This document shows, one piece after another, positions 23,225 through 31,913 of a DNA stretch of 44,097 bases (position 1 is its first letter; each line of letters begins with the position of its first letter). Below the pieces are notes generated by a model. That model had not been told where the DNA came from, searched no databases, and saw only the letters and a list, made by a program, of their open reading frames with translations. The stretch is from CAZIPN01 sp964541225 (GTDB lineage: Bacteria > Actinomycetota > Coriobacteriia > Anaerosomatales > JAAXUF01), in assembly GCA_964541225.1 (NCBI GenBank), contig CAZIPN010000017.1, positions 1 to 44,097 on the forward strand, given 5' to 3'. The translations under genes and the position numbers were made by a program.

Positions 23225-25336
23225 TCATCCACTGCTCACCCACTGCCATGCAGTCCGAAACGTGCGGCGAACCTCGCGCAGAAGCGGTCTGTTAATGGGG
23301 GTCGTGAGGTGTGGGTCCGCTTCGATGAGCATCCGCGCGTCGGATCGCGTCTGCTCGATGAGCTCAGAGTCCGTGAGCACGGACGCAAGACGCAACGCTG
23401 GCAGCCCATGCTGTCGGTCGCCGAGGATATGACCCTCCCCGCGCAGCTTGAGATCCAGCTCGGCGAGCTTGAAACCATCTGACGTCATCGCGATTGCCTC
23501 CATGCGGGATCTGCCCTCATCGCTCTTGGGATCCGCGAAGAGGAAGACCTCGCCGCCGTGTTCGCCTCGGCCTACGCGGCCGCGCAGCTGGTGCAGTTGC
23601 GCCAGGCCAAAGCGGTCCGCGTCTTCGACGATCATGACGGTAGCATTGGGGACATCGATGCCAACTTCGATGACGGTTGTGGCAACCAAGACGTCGATGT
23701 CTTTGGCGCGGAACTCGCGCATGACGCGCTGCTTCTCGGCTGGCTTCATGCGACCGGTAAGCAGCCCCAGTCGCAAGTCCGGGAAGACCTTCGTGCGGAG
23801 CCGCTCGTACTCGCGGGTCGCCGCGCGTGCTTCGGCAGCCTCGGATTCGTCCACGAGAGCACACACCACAAACGCCTGGCGCCCCGCGCCGACGGCAGCG
23901 CGGACGTGCTCGTACGTGCGATCACGCTGAGCTGGCTTGACGAGGGTCGTTTTGACGGCGGGGCGCGTCATCGGACGGGTGCGCAGGTAGGACGTCTCCA
24001 GATCGCCGTAGAGCGTGAGTGCAAGCGAGCGCGGAATGGGCGTGGCAGTCATGACGAGCAGATCGACCGCCGAGCCCTTGCTTCGAAGGCCGAGCCGCTG
24101 GTTCACGCCAAAACGGTGCTGCTCATCAACGATCGCCAGGGTGAGGTGCTTGAAGGACACGGATTCTTCGAGCAGCGCGTGGGTGCCGAAGACCACGTCG
24201 ATGTCGCCATTGCCAGCCGCGAACAACAGCTTCTTGCGTTCGCTCGCTGGCGTGGAACCCGTCAGAAGCCCCCACGTGACGCCCGCCGAGTCCAGCAGGT
24301 CGCCCAGCGAGTGCGCGTACTGCTGAGCGAGCACCTCTGTCGGCGCCATCATCGCGGCCTGTGCATCGCTGTCGACGGCGCTCACCAGCGCGTGCGCGGC
24401 CACGAGCGTCTTGCCCGTTCCCACGTCGCCGAGCAACAGGCGATTCATCGGCAGAGGAGCCTTCATGTCGGCGAGGATCTCGCCGATCGCGTGGTGCTGG
24501 TCGTCGGTGAGCGCGAAGGGAATCGCACCCCGCAATGCTGCGAGAGCGGGTCCATCGACGCTGTGGGCGAAGCCGGCGCGTTCTCGCGTGAGCGCGTGGC
24601 GGCGCATCGCCATGTACAGCTGCAGGAGCAGCAGCTCGTCGTAGGCGAGCCGGCGGTGTGCTTCGCGAGCCTCGGCCATCGAGTGGGGAAAGTGCACGAA
24701 TCGCAGCGCGAGTGCAAGCGACATCAGCGCGCGTTGTGCGCGAAGCGTGGCTGGGATGTGGTCGGGAATATCGGCGTAGTCGTCGATCGCCGAGGCGATC
24801 AGTCGGCGCAGCCAGCCAGTGGACAGACCCTCGGTGCCGTGGTGCACCGGGAGGATGCGACCGACCGGACCCTCGTCATCTGCGTCGGGGAGCTTCTCGA
24901 CGAAAGGGTTCTTGATCTGTTTGAAGCCATAGTCGTAGTCGACTCGACCGGCGAACGCGACTCTGTCTCCAGCCACGAATCGTTGTTGCACGTAGGGCTG
25001 GTTGAACCACACGCCGAGAAGCACGCCGGTCCCATCGACAATCGCGACTTCGGTGATGTTGAGACGCGGACGCGGCTTCTTGACCTTCACCTCGTGCACG
25101 CGGCCCACCACCGTAGCTTCACTTCCGGCCTTCACATCGCGCAATGTGGCCACGTTGGTAAGGTCGAGATAGCGGGCCGGGTAGTGCCTGATGAGATCGC
25201 CGATGGTGTTGACGCCGAGCTTGCCGAGTGCCTCGGCTCGTGCTCCGTCGACGAAGCGGGCGCGGGAGACCAGAAGGTCGTGCGCGGCGAGGTTTGCAAC
25301 CCGGTCAGCGTTCTCGATGGCCGACGATCCGTCCAC
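23225..25336 (-). CDS. recG: ATP-dependent DNA helicase RecG
   Basis: Branch-migrating helicase that reverses stalled replication forks and processes Holliday junctions. In the 703-residue protein the N-terminal wedge domain (about 60-150) contains an OB fold with VWFNQPYVQQRF; Walker A LLGDVGTGKT is at about 301-310, the DEQH box appears in VDEQHRFGVNQRLGLRSK, and motif VI lies in QLHQLRGRVGRG. The GTG start is 2 nt after the degV stop. The length matches the family. In Bacillus recG also follows the asp23-fakA genes and precedes the fatty-acid cluster. Confidence 0.97.
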   Translation of the reverse strand: MDGSSAIENADRVANLAAHDLLVSRARFVDGARAEALGKLGVNTIGDLIRHYPARYLDLTNVATLRDVKAGSEATVVGRVHEVKVKKPRPRLNITEVAIVDGTGVLLGVWFNQPYVQQRFVAGDRVAFAGRVDYDYGFKQIKNPFVEKLPDADDEGPVGRILPVHHGTEGLSTGWLRRLIASAIDDYADIPDHIPATLRAQRALMSLALALRFVHFPHSMAEAREAHRRLAYDELLLLQLYMAMRRHALTRERAGFAHSVDGPALAALRGAIPFALTDDQHHAIGEILADMKAPLPMNRLLLGDVGTGKTLVAAHALVSAVDSDAQAAMMAPTEVLAQQYAHSLGDLLDSAGVTWGLLTGSTPASERKKLLFAAGNGDIDVVFGTHALLEESVSFKHLTLAIVDEQHRFGVNQRLGLRSKGSAVDLLVMTATPIPRSLALTLYGDLETSYLRTRPMTRPAVKTTLVKPAQRDRTYEHVRAAVGAGRQAFVVCALVDESEAAEARAATREYERLRTKVFPDLRLGLLTGRMKPAEKQRVMREFRAKDIDVLVATTVIEVGIDVPNATVMIVEDADRFGLAQLHQLRGRVGRGEHGGEVFLFADPKSDEGRSRMEAIAMTSDGFKLAELDLKLRGEGHILGDRQHGLPALRLASVLTDSELIEQTRSDARMLIEADPHLTTPINRPLLREVRRTFRTAWQWVSSG

Positions 25337-25338
25337 GA

Positions 25339-26193
25339 TCAGCCGATGGGGTAGTACGCCACGCCGACCGCACCAGGGCCGGTATACGTGCCGATCACCG
25401 CGCCGATAACGCCGTGCGAGCTGATCTCGACGTCAGCGCCGGAAGCCTGCAGTGCGGCCTCTACCTCGTGCGCCTCCCCTTCGATCGCTGCGTGCAGGAG
25501 TGCGACCCGGAGTCGACCCTTCGTGCGCGACTCCTCGGCAACGTGCTCGGCGAGCGCGGCTACAGCCTGCTGGCGACCGCGAACCTTCTTGAAAGCTTCG
25601 ATCACTCCGTCGGCGTTGACCTCGAGAACGGGCTTGATGTTGAGGAGTGAGGCAGCCAGGCCGGTGGCCTTTCCAGCTCGGCCACCTTTGACGAGATACT
25701 CCAACGTGTCGAGCAGGAAGAAGAGCCGTGAGGACCGAGCGACCTCGGTTGCCCGAGCCTCAACAGCACCGGCATCCAAGCCGGCGTCACGAGCTTCAAC
25801 CGCCGCGCGGACTATGAGCGCTGTGCCCTGCGAAGCGCGTCTGCCGTCCAGGACACGAACAGGCAGCGGCGCGCCTGCAGCCGCAAGCGAGGCAGACTGA
25901 TACGTCCCCGACAGCGCAGAGGCGAGCGTAATGACGACCGCTTCCTCGAAGCCTCTCTCGGCGAGCCGTGTGTAGGCTGCCGAGAACTCCGCGGGCGACG
26001 GCTGAGATGTGGTTGGCAGCGTCGGCGAAGCAGCCAGCTTCGCGTAGAACTCCTCGGGCCTGAGATCGAGCCAGTCGCGAAAATGCTGCCCATCAAAATG
26101 CACGGTGAGCGGCACCATCTCGACGCCAAGCTCCACGAGCGCAGACGGTTCGATGTCGCAGGTGCTGTCGGTGACGATTCCGACCTTGGGCAT
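25339..26193 (-). CDS. DegV family fatty-acid-binding protein (FakB-like)
   Basis: DegV proteins bind a single fatty acid and, in fatty acid kinase systems, present it to FakA for phosphorylation. The 284-residue protein has the family start KVGIVTDSTCDIEPSALVEL, the lipid-contact region LPTTSQPSPAEFSAAY, and ITLASALSGTYQSA, then RAGKATG in the C-terminal half. ATG at 26193 has AGGAG 6 nt upstream; a longer in-frame start is less likely. It lies 17 nt downstream of fakA, so kinase and binding protein are made together, supporting a FakB role. Which fatty acid it prefers is not visible. Confidence 0.92.
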   Translation of the reverse strand: MPKVGIVTDSTCDIEPSALVELGVEMVPLTVHFDGQHFRDWLDLRPEEFYAKLAASPTLPTTSQPSPAEFSAAYTRLAERGFEEAVVITLASALSGTYQSASLAAAGAPLPVRVLDGRRASQGTALIVRAAVEARDAGLDAGAVEARATEVARSSRLFFLLDTLEYLVKGGRAGKATGLAASLLNIKPVLEVNADGVIEAFKKVRGRQQAVAALAEHVAEESRTKGRLRVALLHAAIEGEAHEVEAALQASGADVEISSHGVIGAVIGTYTGPGAVGVAYYPIG

Positions 26194-26210
26194 CTGGGCT
26201 CCTGACCCGC

Positions 26211-27827
26211 TCACTCGGCGGCCATGATCACGTGGTAGACGGGCTGATCCCCCCGATGCGCCTCAACTGCCACTGCGGGATGAGCCGCCGTCAGCTCAGC
26301 GACAAGCTCGTCGAGCTGCTCGGCAGGGAGGTCTTCGCCTGCCAGTACCGTAAGCGTCTCAGTCTCGGGCGCCAGAAGAAGGTCTGCCAGACGCAGGGAG
26401 ACTTCGTTGACGCTGGTGCCGATGAGCTCGACTTCGTGTTCGACGATGCCGATGATCTGGCCTGCCTTGATCCGGCCCGCTTTGCCCTTCGCGTTCTTGA
26501 TCGCCACCGTCACCTCGCCCGAGTGCACGTGTGCGGCGGCATCGGTCATCTCGGCGACGACGGTGTCGAGGTCTTCCTCGTCGTCATAGGCCAGCATCGC
26601 CGAGAACGCTTGCGGAATGGTCGTCGTCGGCACGACTGCCGCAGGCTTTTGTGTGACGGTGACCGCGGCGTTGGCCGCCATCGTGATGTTCTGGTTGTTG
26701 GGGAGCACGATCACGCCCTCGGCAGGCACGCGGTTGATCGCTTCAACGAGATCGCGCGTGGATGGGTTCATGGTCTGCCCGCCCGAGACGACCTCGTCGA
26801 CGCCGAGCGACCGCAGAATCTCGACGACGCCGGCTCCGGCGGCCACGGCGACGAAACCGATGGGCTTGCGTGGCGCAACCGGCGCCGCGAGACCCTCCTC
26901 GACGAGCATGGCATCACGAGCTTCGGTTTGGCGCCGCATGTTGTTGATGTGCACGTCAGCGACCTCGCCGAGCGTGGTCATGTGCGAGAGCACAGCTCCC
27001 GGGTTATCGGTGTGCACGTGGACCTTGAACTCTCCGTCGGCGCCCACCACAAGTTCACTGCCGCCCATCGTCGAGACATACTCACGTACCGCATCTGCCG
27101 AGATGTCCTTGCCGAAGAGCAGAAACTCCGTGCAGTACAGGTACTCGGTGTCCGACCAGTCATCGACCGGCACGACCTTGAGCTGACCTGCCGAGACGGA
27201 CACGTCGACAGCCTCAACCTTGCTGCCGAGAGCCGCAGCAACGAATCCCTGGAAGAGCACGGCGAGGCCGAACCCCCCCGCGTCCACGACGCCGTTCTCC
27301 TTGAGGACGGGCAACAGATCGGGGGTACGCCGCACGGAGTCGAAAGCTGCCGCACTCGCACGCGAGAGTGCGTCGCTCACAGGGACGCGGGCGTCGGCAA
27401 GCGAACGTGCTTCCTGTGCCGTGTCGCGAAGCACGGTAAGAATGGTTCCTTCGACCGGCTTTCTGACAGCTTGAAACGCCACCGTGACCGAGCGTTCGAG
27501 CGCTCGTGCGAGCAGTTCGGTATCAAAGACCTTCGCGCCGTCGATTCCCTCGCACAGTCCGCGCAGGATCTGGCTGAGGATTACGCCAGAGTTGCCGCGC
27601 GCTCCAAGGAGTGATGCGTGCGTAATGACTCGGCACGCGTCTTCGACGTTGCCGTCTGATGGCACGTCCGAGAGTTCCTGGACGACGACATCAATCGTGA
27701 GGGACATGTTCGTTCCGGTGTCGCCGTCAGGAACCGGAAACACGTTGAGTCGGTTGACCTCTTCTTTGCGGGCTTTGAGCGCCTGAGCAGCGCCTATGAC
27801 AAGGCTCAGGTAGCGCGATGCGGTCAT
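26211..27827 (-). CDS. fakA: DAK2-domain fatty acid kinase FakA-like
   Basis: Probable ATP-binding subunit of fatty acid kinase, which phosphorylates fatty acids held by DegV proteins. In the 538-residue protein the N-terminal DAK2 (DhaL-like) domain has the ATP/Mg loop NVFPVPDGDTGTNM at about 29-42 and LGARGNSGVILSQILRG. The middle and C-terminal domain contains KVHVHTDNPG, VAAGAGVVEI, and MNPSTRDLVEAI with VLPNNQNI, the standard FakA/YloV layout. ATG at 27827 (MTASRYLSL) has AAAGAG upstream. It follows asp23 by 31 nt and precedes its degV partner. Acyl-phosphate from this system can enter phospholipids via PlsX/PlsY. Confidence 0.93.
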   Translation of the reverse strand: MTASRYLSLVIGAAQALKARKEEVNRLNVFPVPDGDTGTNMSLTIDVVVQELSDVPSDGNVEDACRVITHASLLGARGNSGVILSQILRGLCEGIDGAKVFDTELLARALERSVTVAFQAVRKPVEGTILTVLRDTAQEARSLADARVPVSDALSRASAAAFDSVRRTPDLLPVLKENGVVDAGGFGLAVLFQGFVAAALGSKVEAVDVSVSAGQLKVVPVDDWSDTEYLYCTEFLLFGKDISADAVREYVSTMGGSELVVGADGEFKVHVHTDNPGAVLSHMTTLGEVADVHINNMRRQTEARDAMLVEEGLAAPVAPRKPIGFVAVAAGAGVVEILRSLGVDEVVSGGQTMNPSTRDLVEAINRVPAEGVIVLPNNQNITMAANAAVTVTQKPAAVVPTTTIPQAFSAMLAYDDEEDLDTVVAEMTDAAAHVHSGEVTVAIKNAKGKAGRIKAGQIIGIVEHEVELIGTSVNEVSLRLADLLLAPETETLTVLAGEDLPAEQLDELVAELTAAHPAVAVEAHRGDQPVYHVIMAAE

Positions 27828-27858
27828 AGGATCTCTTTCGGCGGGGTCATAGTGTTGC

Positions 27859-28209
27859 TCACGTCGCTCGGACTTTGACGCCCTGTACGTGCACGTCGAC
27901 GTCGGCCACCTGGACCTCGGCGGTATTGGTGAGGATGTAGCGGACACGATTCGCGAGGTTGTGGGAGACCTCGGCGAGATTGGTTCCGAATTCGATCACC
28001 ACGTAGAGGTCGACGACGATTCCCTCATCGGTAGACGTCACCCTGACGCCCTTGCGAAGCTTCTGCGCGGGAAGCATCTGCGCGACACCATCTCGCAAGG
28101 TCGGACTGGCCATTCCCACGATGCCGTAGCTCTCGAGAGCGGCGTATCCGGCCAGATCAGCAAGCACGTCATTGGCGATGTTCACACAGCCTTGGACACC
28201 CTTGGGCAT
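27859..28209 (-). CDS. Asp23/Gls24 family envelope stress protein
   Basis: A 116-residue Asp23/YloU-type protein. It has the family segments IANDVLADLAGYAALESYGIVGMAS, RKGVRVTSTDEGIVVDLYVVIEFG and a helical NLANRVRYIL before a closing beta strand with VQVADVDVHVQGVKV. Relatives localise near the membrane and are induced by envelope stress in Gram-positive bacteria. The start ATG has a strong GAGGAGG 8 nt upstream and is the first gene of the asp23-fakA-degV-recG transcript. The same order, with divergent or adjacent rpmB, is conserved in Bacillota. Confidence 0.92.
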   Translation of the reverse strand: MPKGVQGCVNIANDVLADLAGYAALESYGIVGMASPTLRDGVAQMLPAQKLRKGVRVTSTDEGIVVDLYVVIEFGTNLAEVSHNLANRVRYILTNTAEVQVADVDVHVQGVKVRAT

Positions 28210-28321
28210 AGTCGATACCTCCTCGGCTGAAAGAGCCGTGTTTGCGCGTGGACTGCGCCGTGCGATGCGTGCGTGCGCAAGCAGGTCAGCTACCGTGCGG
28301 CAAGGTGCGAAGATCGATCAC

Positions 28322-28327
28322 AGTATA
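28322..28327 (-). promoter_or_regulatory. Possible -10 element for the asp23 operon
   Basis: A TATACT hexamer on the minus strand about 110 nt upstream of asp23, in the 273-nt divergent gap to rpmB. No good -35 lies at the right distance, so this is only a candidate. Confidence 0.35.
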
Positions 28328-28385
28328 CCGAAGGCGCGCGCAGTTTCTTTGCCGATGAAGAGGTCGTTCCCGCAGGCTGTTTGTC

Positions 28386-28415
28386 TTTACCGTCTCTGCA
28401 GACGTGTGCTAGCAT
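28386..28415 (+). promoter_or_regulatory. Promoter for rpmB (extended -10)
   Basis: TTTACC (28386-28391) is 18 nt from TAGCAT (28410-28415), and the -10 is preceded by TGC. The predicted start near 28422 gives a leader of about 60 nt. That leader contains a 7-bp hairpin at 28442-28460 (CGGCCGA/TCGGCCG) shortly before the GAGGAGC ribosome binding site. Confidence 0.6.
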
Positions 28416-28482
28416 TGCGAGCGCTTTGCACCGAGCCCACCCGGCCGAACGTCTCGGCCGTATCGTATGAGGAGCATGCACG

Positions 28483-28671
28483 ATGTCTCAGGTTTGCGCA
28501 GTATGCGGGAAGCATCCGGTTGCCGGCCGCAACGTCAGCCACTCGCACCGGGTGACCAATCGTACGTTTCGGCCCAACATTCAGCGCGTGACAGCCGTCA
28601 TCAACGGCCACGTGAAGAGGGTTAACGTCTGCACGAAGTGCATGAAGGCCGGCAAGGTCACGCGCGCGTAG
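28483..28671 (+). CDS. rpmB: 50S ribosomal protein L28
   Basis: Large-subunit ribosomal protein of 62 residues: MSQVCAVCGKHPVAGRNVSH, then RTFRPNIQRV and a C-terminal CTKCMKAGKV. Cys5, Cys8, Cys50 and Cys53 make a zinc-binding pair of CxxC motifs, so it is the zinc-containing form, like the L32 in this window. GAGGAGC precedes the ATG. It is one of the few plus-strand genes, divergent from asp23, with its own promoter and a following hairpin. Confidence 0.98.
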   Translation: MSQVCAVCGKHPVAGRNVSHSHRVTNRTFRPNIQRVTAVINGHVKRVNVCTKCMKAGKVTRA

Positions 28672-28695
28672 TGCTGTGAGTCAGTATCACGGTTG

Positions 28696-28727
28696 ACGGC
28701 CGTCCATTGCGGGCGGCCGTTGTTGTG
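28696..28727 (+). terminator. Terminator-like hairpin after rpmB
   Basis: A 10-bp stem (28696-28705 with 28711-28720, one G-U pair) and 5-nt loop, 24 nt after the rpmB stop, followed by TGTTGTG. The U-content is modest. It lies between the convergent ends of rpmB and the HD-GYP gene and may serve both. Confidence 0.6.
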
Positions 28728-28779
28728 CGTGCCGAAGCGACTGCGGGAAGCCACTGAAGGGACGGGCGTTTCTGCCCCA

Positions 28780-30564
28780 CTACGAGTCGAGTTCCTCGGC
28801 GGTCCTGGGGTCGACGCTTTCCACGAGCGCGGCCAAAGCCTGCACTACGGCTGGGTCGAACTGCGACCCGGATTCGCCCAGGAGATCCTTGACCGCCTCG
28901 GCGGGCGTCTTGGCCGAGCGATATGGCCGAGGCGACGTGATCGCCACGTAGGCATCCGCGACGGCGAGAACTCTAGCCCCGAGCGGGATGAGATCGCCAG
29001 CCAGACCGCTCACGTAGCCCCCACCGTCGTAGTGCTCGTGGTGGTGATAGACGATCGGAATCGCGTCGTGCAGCGCCGGGGCCTGCTCGAGAATCTCGGC
29101 GGCAATCACAGGGTGCATCTTGAGCATGCCCCACTCGACGGTGGACAGTCGCCTGCTGGATGCCGAAACCATGTCTCCAGCTGCCGACATACCGATGTCG
29201 TGAAGCAAGGCCGCCACGCGCAGTGCATCAAGTTCATCACGTGGCATGTCAACCGCTGCACCGAGCTCCATGGCCAGGTCGGTCACGCGCCCCGTGGTAT
29301 CGCGAGCGTACGGATCCTTCGCCTCCATGGCCATGGCGAGCGCCTTGAGCGTGTCGTAGTAGACGTCGTGAGCCAGCTCGACGGCACGGGCGTTCCTGAG
29401 CGCCGCAGCGGTCGACCTGCCAAGCGACTCGAGCGCCAGAAGATTGGACTGCGAGAAACGCGCGTGGAATGTGCGGCTGCCAACGTTGATGACCCCGAGT
29501 ATCCCGTCGTCATCGGCGACGGGCACCGACACCGCGGAACGCACGCCGTGTCGGCGGCTATGAGGGCCGCGATCGTCAAGATCTTCCACGATCAGAGACT
29601 GCCTGCTCGCAAGCACCCAGCCGGCGATCCCCTCGCCCTCGGCGACGCGCGCCTCGGTGACGACGTTGGCCGGGAGACCGCGAGATGCCGCGATGCGCAT
29701 CAGGCCGTCGTCCTCGACAAGCATGATGCTGCCGGTCTGCCCTGAGGCAAGTGTCATGGCGCGCTCAAGTGACGCGGTGACGACGTCGCCGCGATCAAGA
29801 ACGCGCGACAGGTCGCGCGAGATCTCGGAAAGCACGCGGGCGGAGGCCGCTTCGTTGCGGGCGATGTGGAGCGCGAGTGCTCCAGCAAGCGTTCCGCGCA
29901 TGGCTCCGGCAACGGGCGTGAACCGCTCGAGGTCAGGCCGCTTGGGGCCCTCGAAATCGACCGCAGCCACGCCTGCGCTCTCTCCCGCAGACAGCGGCAG
30001 CGCGTAGCGCCACACAACCGACTCGCTGGTGGACGTACGCAGCCGGTGAACCGGCTCGATCTGCGCGACGCTGCGATCGAGCGCCGCACCCAAGACGGTT
30101 CCTTGGATTGGCACGGGCGTGCTGTCCGGCCGCGCGGAACCCTCGGCGTGTATCAGGCGAAGCGTTCCGCTCGACGGATCAGCAAGCCAGAGGTGCGCGG
30201 CTATGGGCGTTCCTGAGGCAGATGCGTTGTAGAGCAACGCGCGGACGACCGCAGCAGGTTCGACGGAACTCGGAAGCCGAATCGCACGCTTGGCGGCCAG
30301 TTCCTCACTTTCAGGAGGGACGGGCCTCAGAAACGGAACGGGTTCAGACGGATTGGACGCCGTCATCGACACAGCCGCATCCAGCGCGCTGACCCTGGAC
30401 GTGGCTGAGACCGGCTGACTCGCGGTGTCGTGTGCGGACAGCCGCCAGCCAGCCTCATGCGGCAGGCTCGCATGCCCGGTCGTGCTCTCAACCGGTGCGT
30501 TTGTGGGCAGTTCCCCCGTCATGACGGCCTTGAGGGCCGTCATCGCGCGTATCCAGGCATACAT
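28780..30564 (-). CDS. GAF-GAF-HD-GYP protein with degenerate HD-GYP domain
   Basis: A 594-residue putative signalling protein without a clear membrane segment. After a low-complexity N-terminus (1-95) come two GAF-like sensor domains (about 100-235 and 245-395; the second has GEGIAGWVLASRQSLIV and SAVSVPVADDDGILGVINVG) and an HD-GYP domain (about 410-580). HD-GYP enzymes hydrolyse cyclic di-GMP. Here the HD pair is kept (LLHDIG at 454-459) and so is HHHEHYDGGGY, but the usual GHSERV becomes DTTGRV, losing a conserved His; HDIGK reads HDIGM; and the GYP tripeptide reads GYV. Activity is therefore doubtful. It is a single-gene unit between thiN and rpmB. Confidence 0.88.
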   Translation of the reverse strand: MYAWIRAMTALKAVMTGELPTNAPVESTTGHASLPHEAGWRLSAHDTASQPVSATSRVSALDAAVSMTASNPSEPVPFLRPVPPESEELAAKRAIRLPSSVEPAAVVRALLYNASASGTPIAAHLWLADPSSGTLRLIHAEGSARPDSTPVPIQGTVLGAALDRSVAQIEPVHRLRTSTSESVVWRYALPLSAGESAGVAAVDFEGPKRPDLERFTPVAGAMRGTLAGALALHIARNEAASARVLSEISRDLSRVLDRGDVVTASLERAMTLASGQTGSIMLVEDDGLMRIAASRGLPANVVTEARVAEGEGIAGWVLASRQSLIVEDLDDRGPHSRRHGVRSAVSVPVADDDGILGVINVGSRTFHARFSQSNLLALESLGRSTAAALRNARAVELAHDVYYDTLKALAMAMEAKDPYARDTTGRVTDLAMELGAAVDMPRDELDALRVAALLHDIGMSAAGDMVSASSRRLSTVEWGMLKMHPVIAAEILEQAPALHDAIPIVYHHHEHYDGGGYVSGLAGDLIPLGARVLAVADAYVAITSPRPYRSAKTPAEAVKDLLGESGSQFDPAVVQALAALVESVDPRTAEELDS

Positions 30565-30624
30565 CCGTAACCAGCCTTCGTGATTCGCGGCGATGCCGCA
30601 TAGTATACACGCGTATTCATCGGC

Positions 30625-31290
30625 TCACTCGGCGCAAAGCCTTACCGCACCCGCAAGAGCAGGGGCGATCACCAATACGCTGCCGACATGAACCTCGACG
30701 CGCGCGCCCGCCGCGACGATGACATTGCTGATTCCGCGAGCGGTGGTGCTCGAAAGTGTCTCGTGGGCGAGTGGCCACTTCACGCCCGTGGCCGAGACCA
30801 CCGCCGAGCCACCCCACGGTACCAGGGAGAACGTGGCGTCGTTTCCGGACACATCAAGTGCCTCTCTCCCCTCTCGGCCGAGAACCCACAGCGTGGTGTC
30901 GGGATCGATGAGCGTAGGCGAAAGGTCTGCGGCACCCACGAGAACAGACATGACCCCGAGTGTGTGGTCAAGGCGAAGGCCCGCCGCCGCTGTCACGGTC
31001 ACGGCCGTGGCTCCCTCGTGCCGCGCCACGGCAATCGCGAGTTCGAAGTCGGTCTCGTTCTTGTCGGCGGGAAAGGTGACGATTCGGCTGCCGCTGGTGC
31101 GCAAGGAAGCGAGATCGGCGGGATCGATCGAGTCGAAGTCGCCGACGACGATGTCAGGGCGAACTCCTGCTTGCATGCACAAGGTGCCTCCGGCATCGAT
31201 TGCGACGACGAGGTCGTGCTCAGCAGCAATGGAAGCGAGCAGCTGTTGAGATCCCTCGACAGCCGCCGCACCGACGAGCAGTGCCCTCAT
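30625..31290 (-). CDS. thiN: Thiamine pyrophosphokinase
   Basis: Converts thiamine and ATP to thiamine diphosphate. The 221-residue protein has DLVVAIDAGG, the catalytic acidic loop VRPDIVVGDFDSIDP (about 44-58), DKNETDFELAIAVA, and GLRLDHTLGVMSVL. The C-terminal part is the usual beta domain ending in a hydrophobic strand. It overlaps the thiamine transporter gene thiT by 4 bp, so import and activation of the vitamin are produced together. In Bacillus the thiN homologue (yloS) has the same place just before rpmB. Confidence 0.95.
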   Translation of the reverse strand: MRALLVGAAAVEGSQQLLASIAAEHDLVVAIDAGGTLCMQAGVRPDIVVGDFDSIDPADLASLRTSGSRIVTFPADKNETDFELAIAVARHEGATAVTVTAAAGLRLDHTLGVMSVLVGAADLSPTLIDPDTTLWVLGREGREALDVSGNDATFSLVPWGGSAVVSATGVKWPLAHETLSSTTARGISNVIVAAGARVEVHVGSVLVIAPALAGAVRLCAE

Positions 31291-31913
31291 GCGATCGCTT
31301 CGCCCGTGTGCAGGCCGTCAGACCCGTGCGGCGAGCCGACAGATTGCGAGAGGACCGGCGCGACGCGCTCCAGAAGTGGCAGAAGGACAACTCCGGCGGT
31401 AGCGCAAAGAACCAGCGACGGCACGATGTAGCTCGCGTTGTAGAGCGCCGAGTACAGGTAGACGTTCTGATGGGCATCAGCCGCATTGGCCGAGAAGAAG
31501 ATCACGCCTGAGACGAAGTGGCTCACGAAGCGCGCACCTGCCCCAAGGGTCATCAGTCCCCAAACGAGCGCATTGGTCCAGCTTGCGCCGTTGGCTTGTG
31601 CGCGTTTCCAGGCCGCACTGCCCAGACCCGCCAAGCCGAGCAACGCGAACGCAAGAGGATAGTCGAGCACGAACTGTGCGGGGTGGACGACGTATGGCTC
31701 CAAGATTACATCGATGACGCCGAATGCGGCGCCAGCAGCCACCCCCGGCCACACGCCGCGCCTGATTGCGAGAATGAGAATCGGAAGCATCTCAAAGGAG
31801 ATCTGTCCGCCGGCGATGTTCCAGGGGAGACGGATCGCGATCACCTTGACTGCAACGGCAAGTGCGATAGTGAGCGCGAGCTCGACCAAGAGACGGATTC
31901 TTTGAGAGCGCAC
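31287..31913 (-). CDS. thiT: ECF-type thiamine transporter S component ThiT
   Basis: Membrane substrate-binding subunit for thiamine uptake; it works with shared EcfA, EcfA' and EcfT subunits that are not in this window. The 208-residue protein has six hydrophobic segments, the N-terminal region with PWNIAGGQISFEMLPIL, and the ThiT signature EPYVVHPAQFVLDYPLAF in the middle, followed by ARFVSHFVSGVIFF and YNASYIVPS, which fit the known substrate pocket. The start is GTG at 31913 with GAAAGGA 7 nt upstream. Operon with thiN. The 118-nt leader is structured but is not an obvious TPP riboswitch. Confidence 0.93.
   Translation of the reverse strand: MRSQRIRLLVELALTIALAVAVKVIAIRLPWNIAGGQISFEMLPILILAIRRGVWPGVAAGAAFGVIDVILEPYVVHPAQFVLDYPLAFALLGLAGLGSAAWKRAQANGASWTNALVWGLMTLGAGARFVSHFVSGVIFFSANAADAHQNVYLYSALYNASYIVPSLVLCATAGVVLLPLLERVAPVLSQSVGSPHGSDGLHTGEAIA

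Noticed and set aside
23558..25354. A 598-codon open frame on the plus strand opposite recG
   Set aside because: Antisense shadow of a well-supported helicase gene; no recognisable domain and no ribosome binding site.
26232..27614. A 460-codon open frame on the plus strand opposite fakA
   Set aside because: His/Asp/Arg-rich shadow of fakA without any supporting signal.
30565..30624. TATACT hexamer upstream of the HD-GYP gene as a promoter
   Set aside because: No matching -35 and no extended -10; it remains possible but is not supported enough to list.
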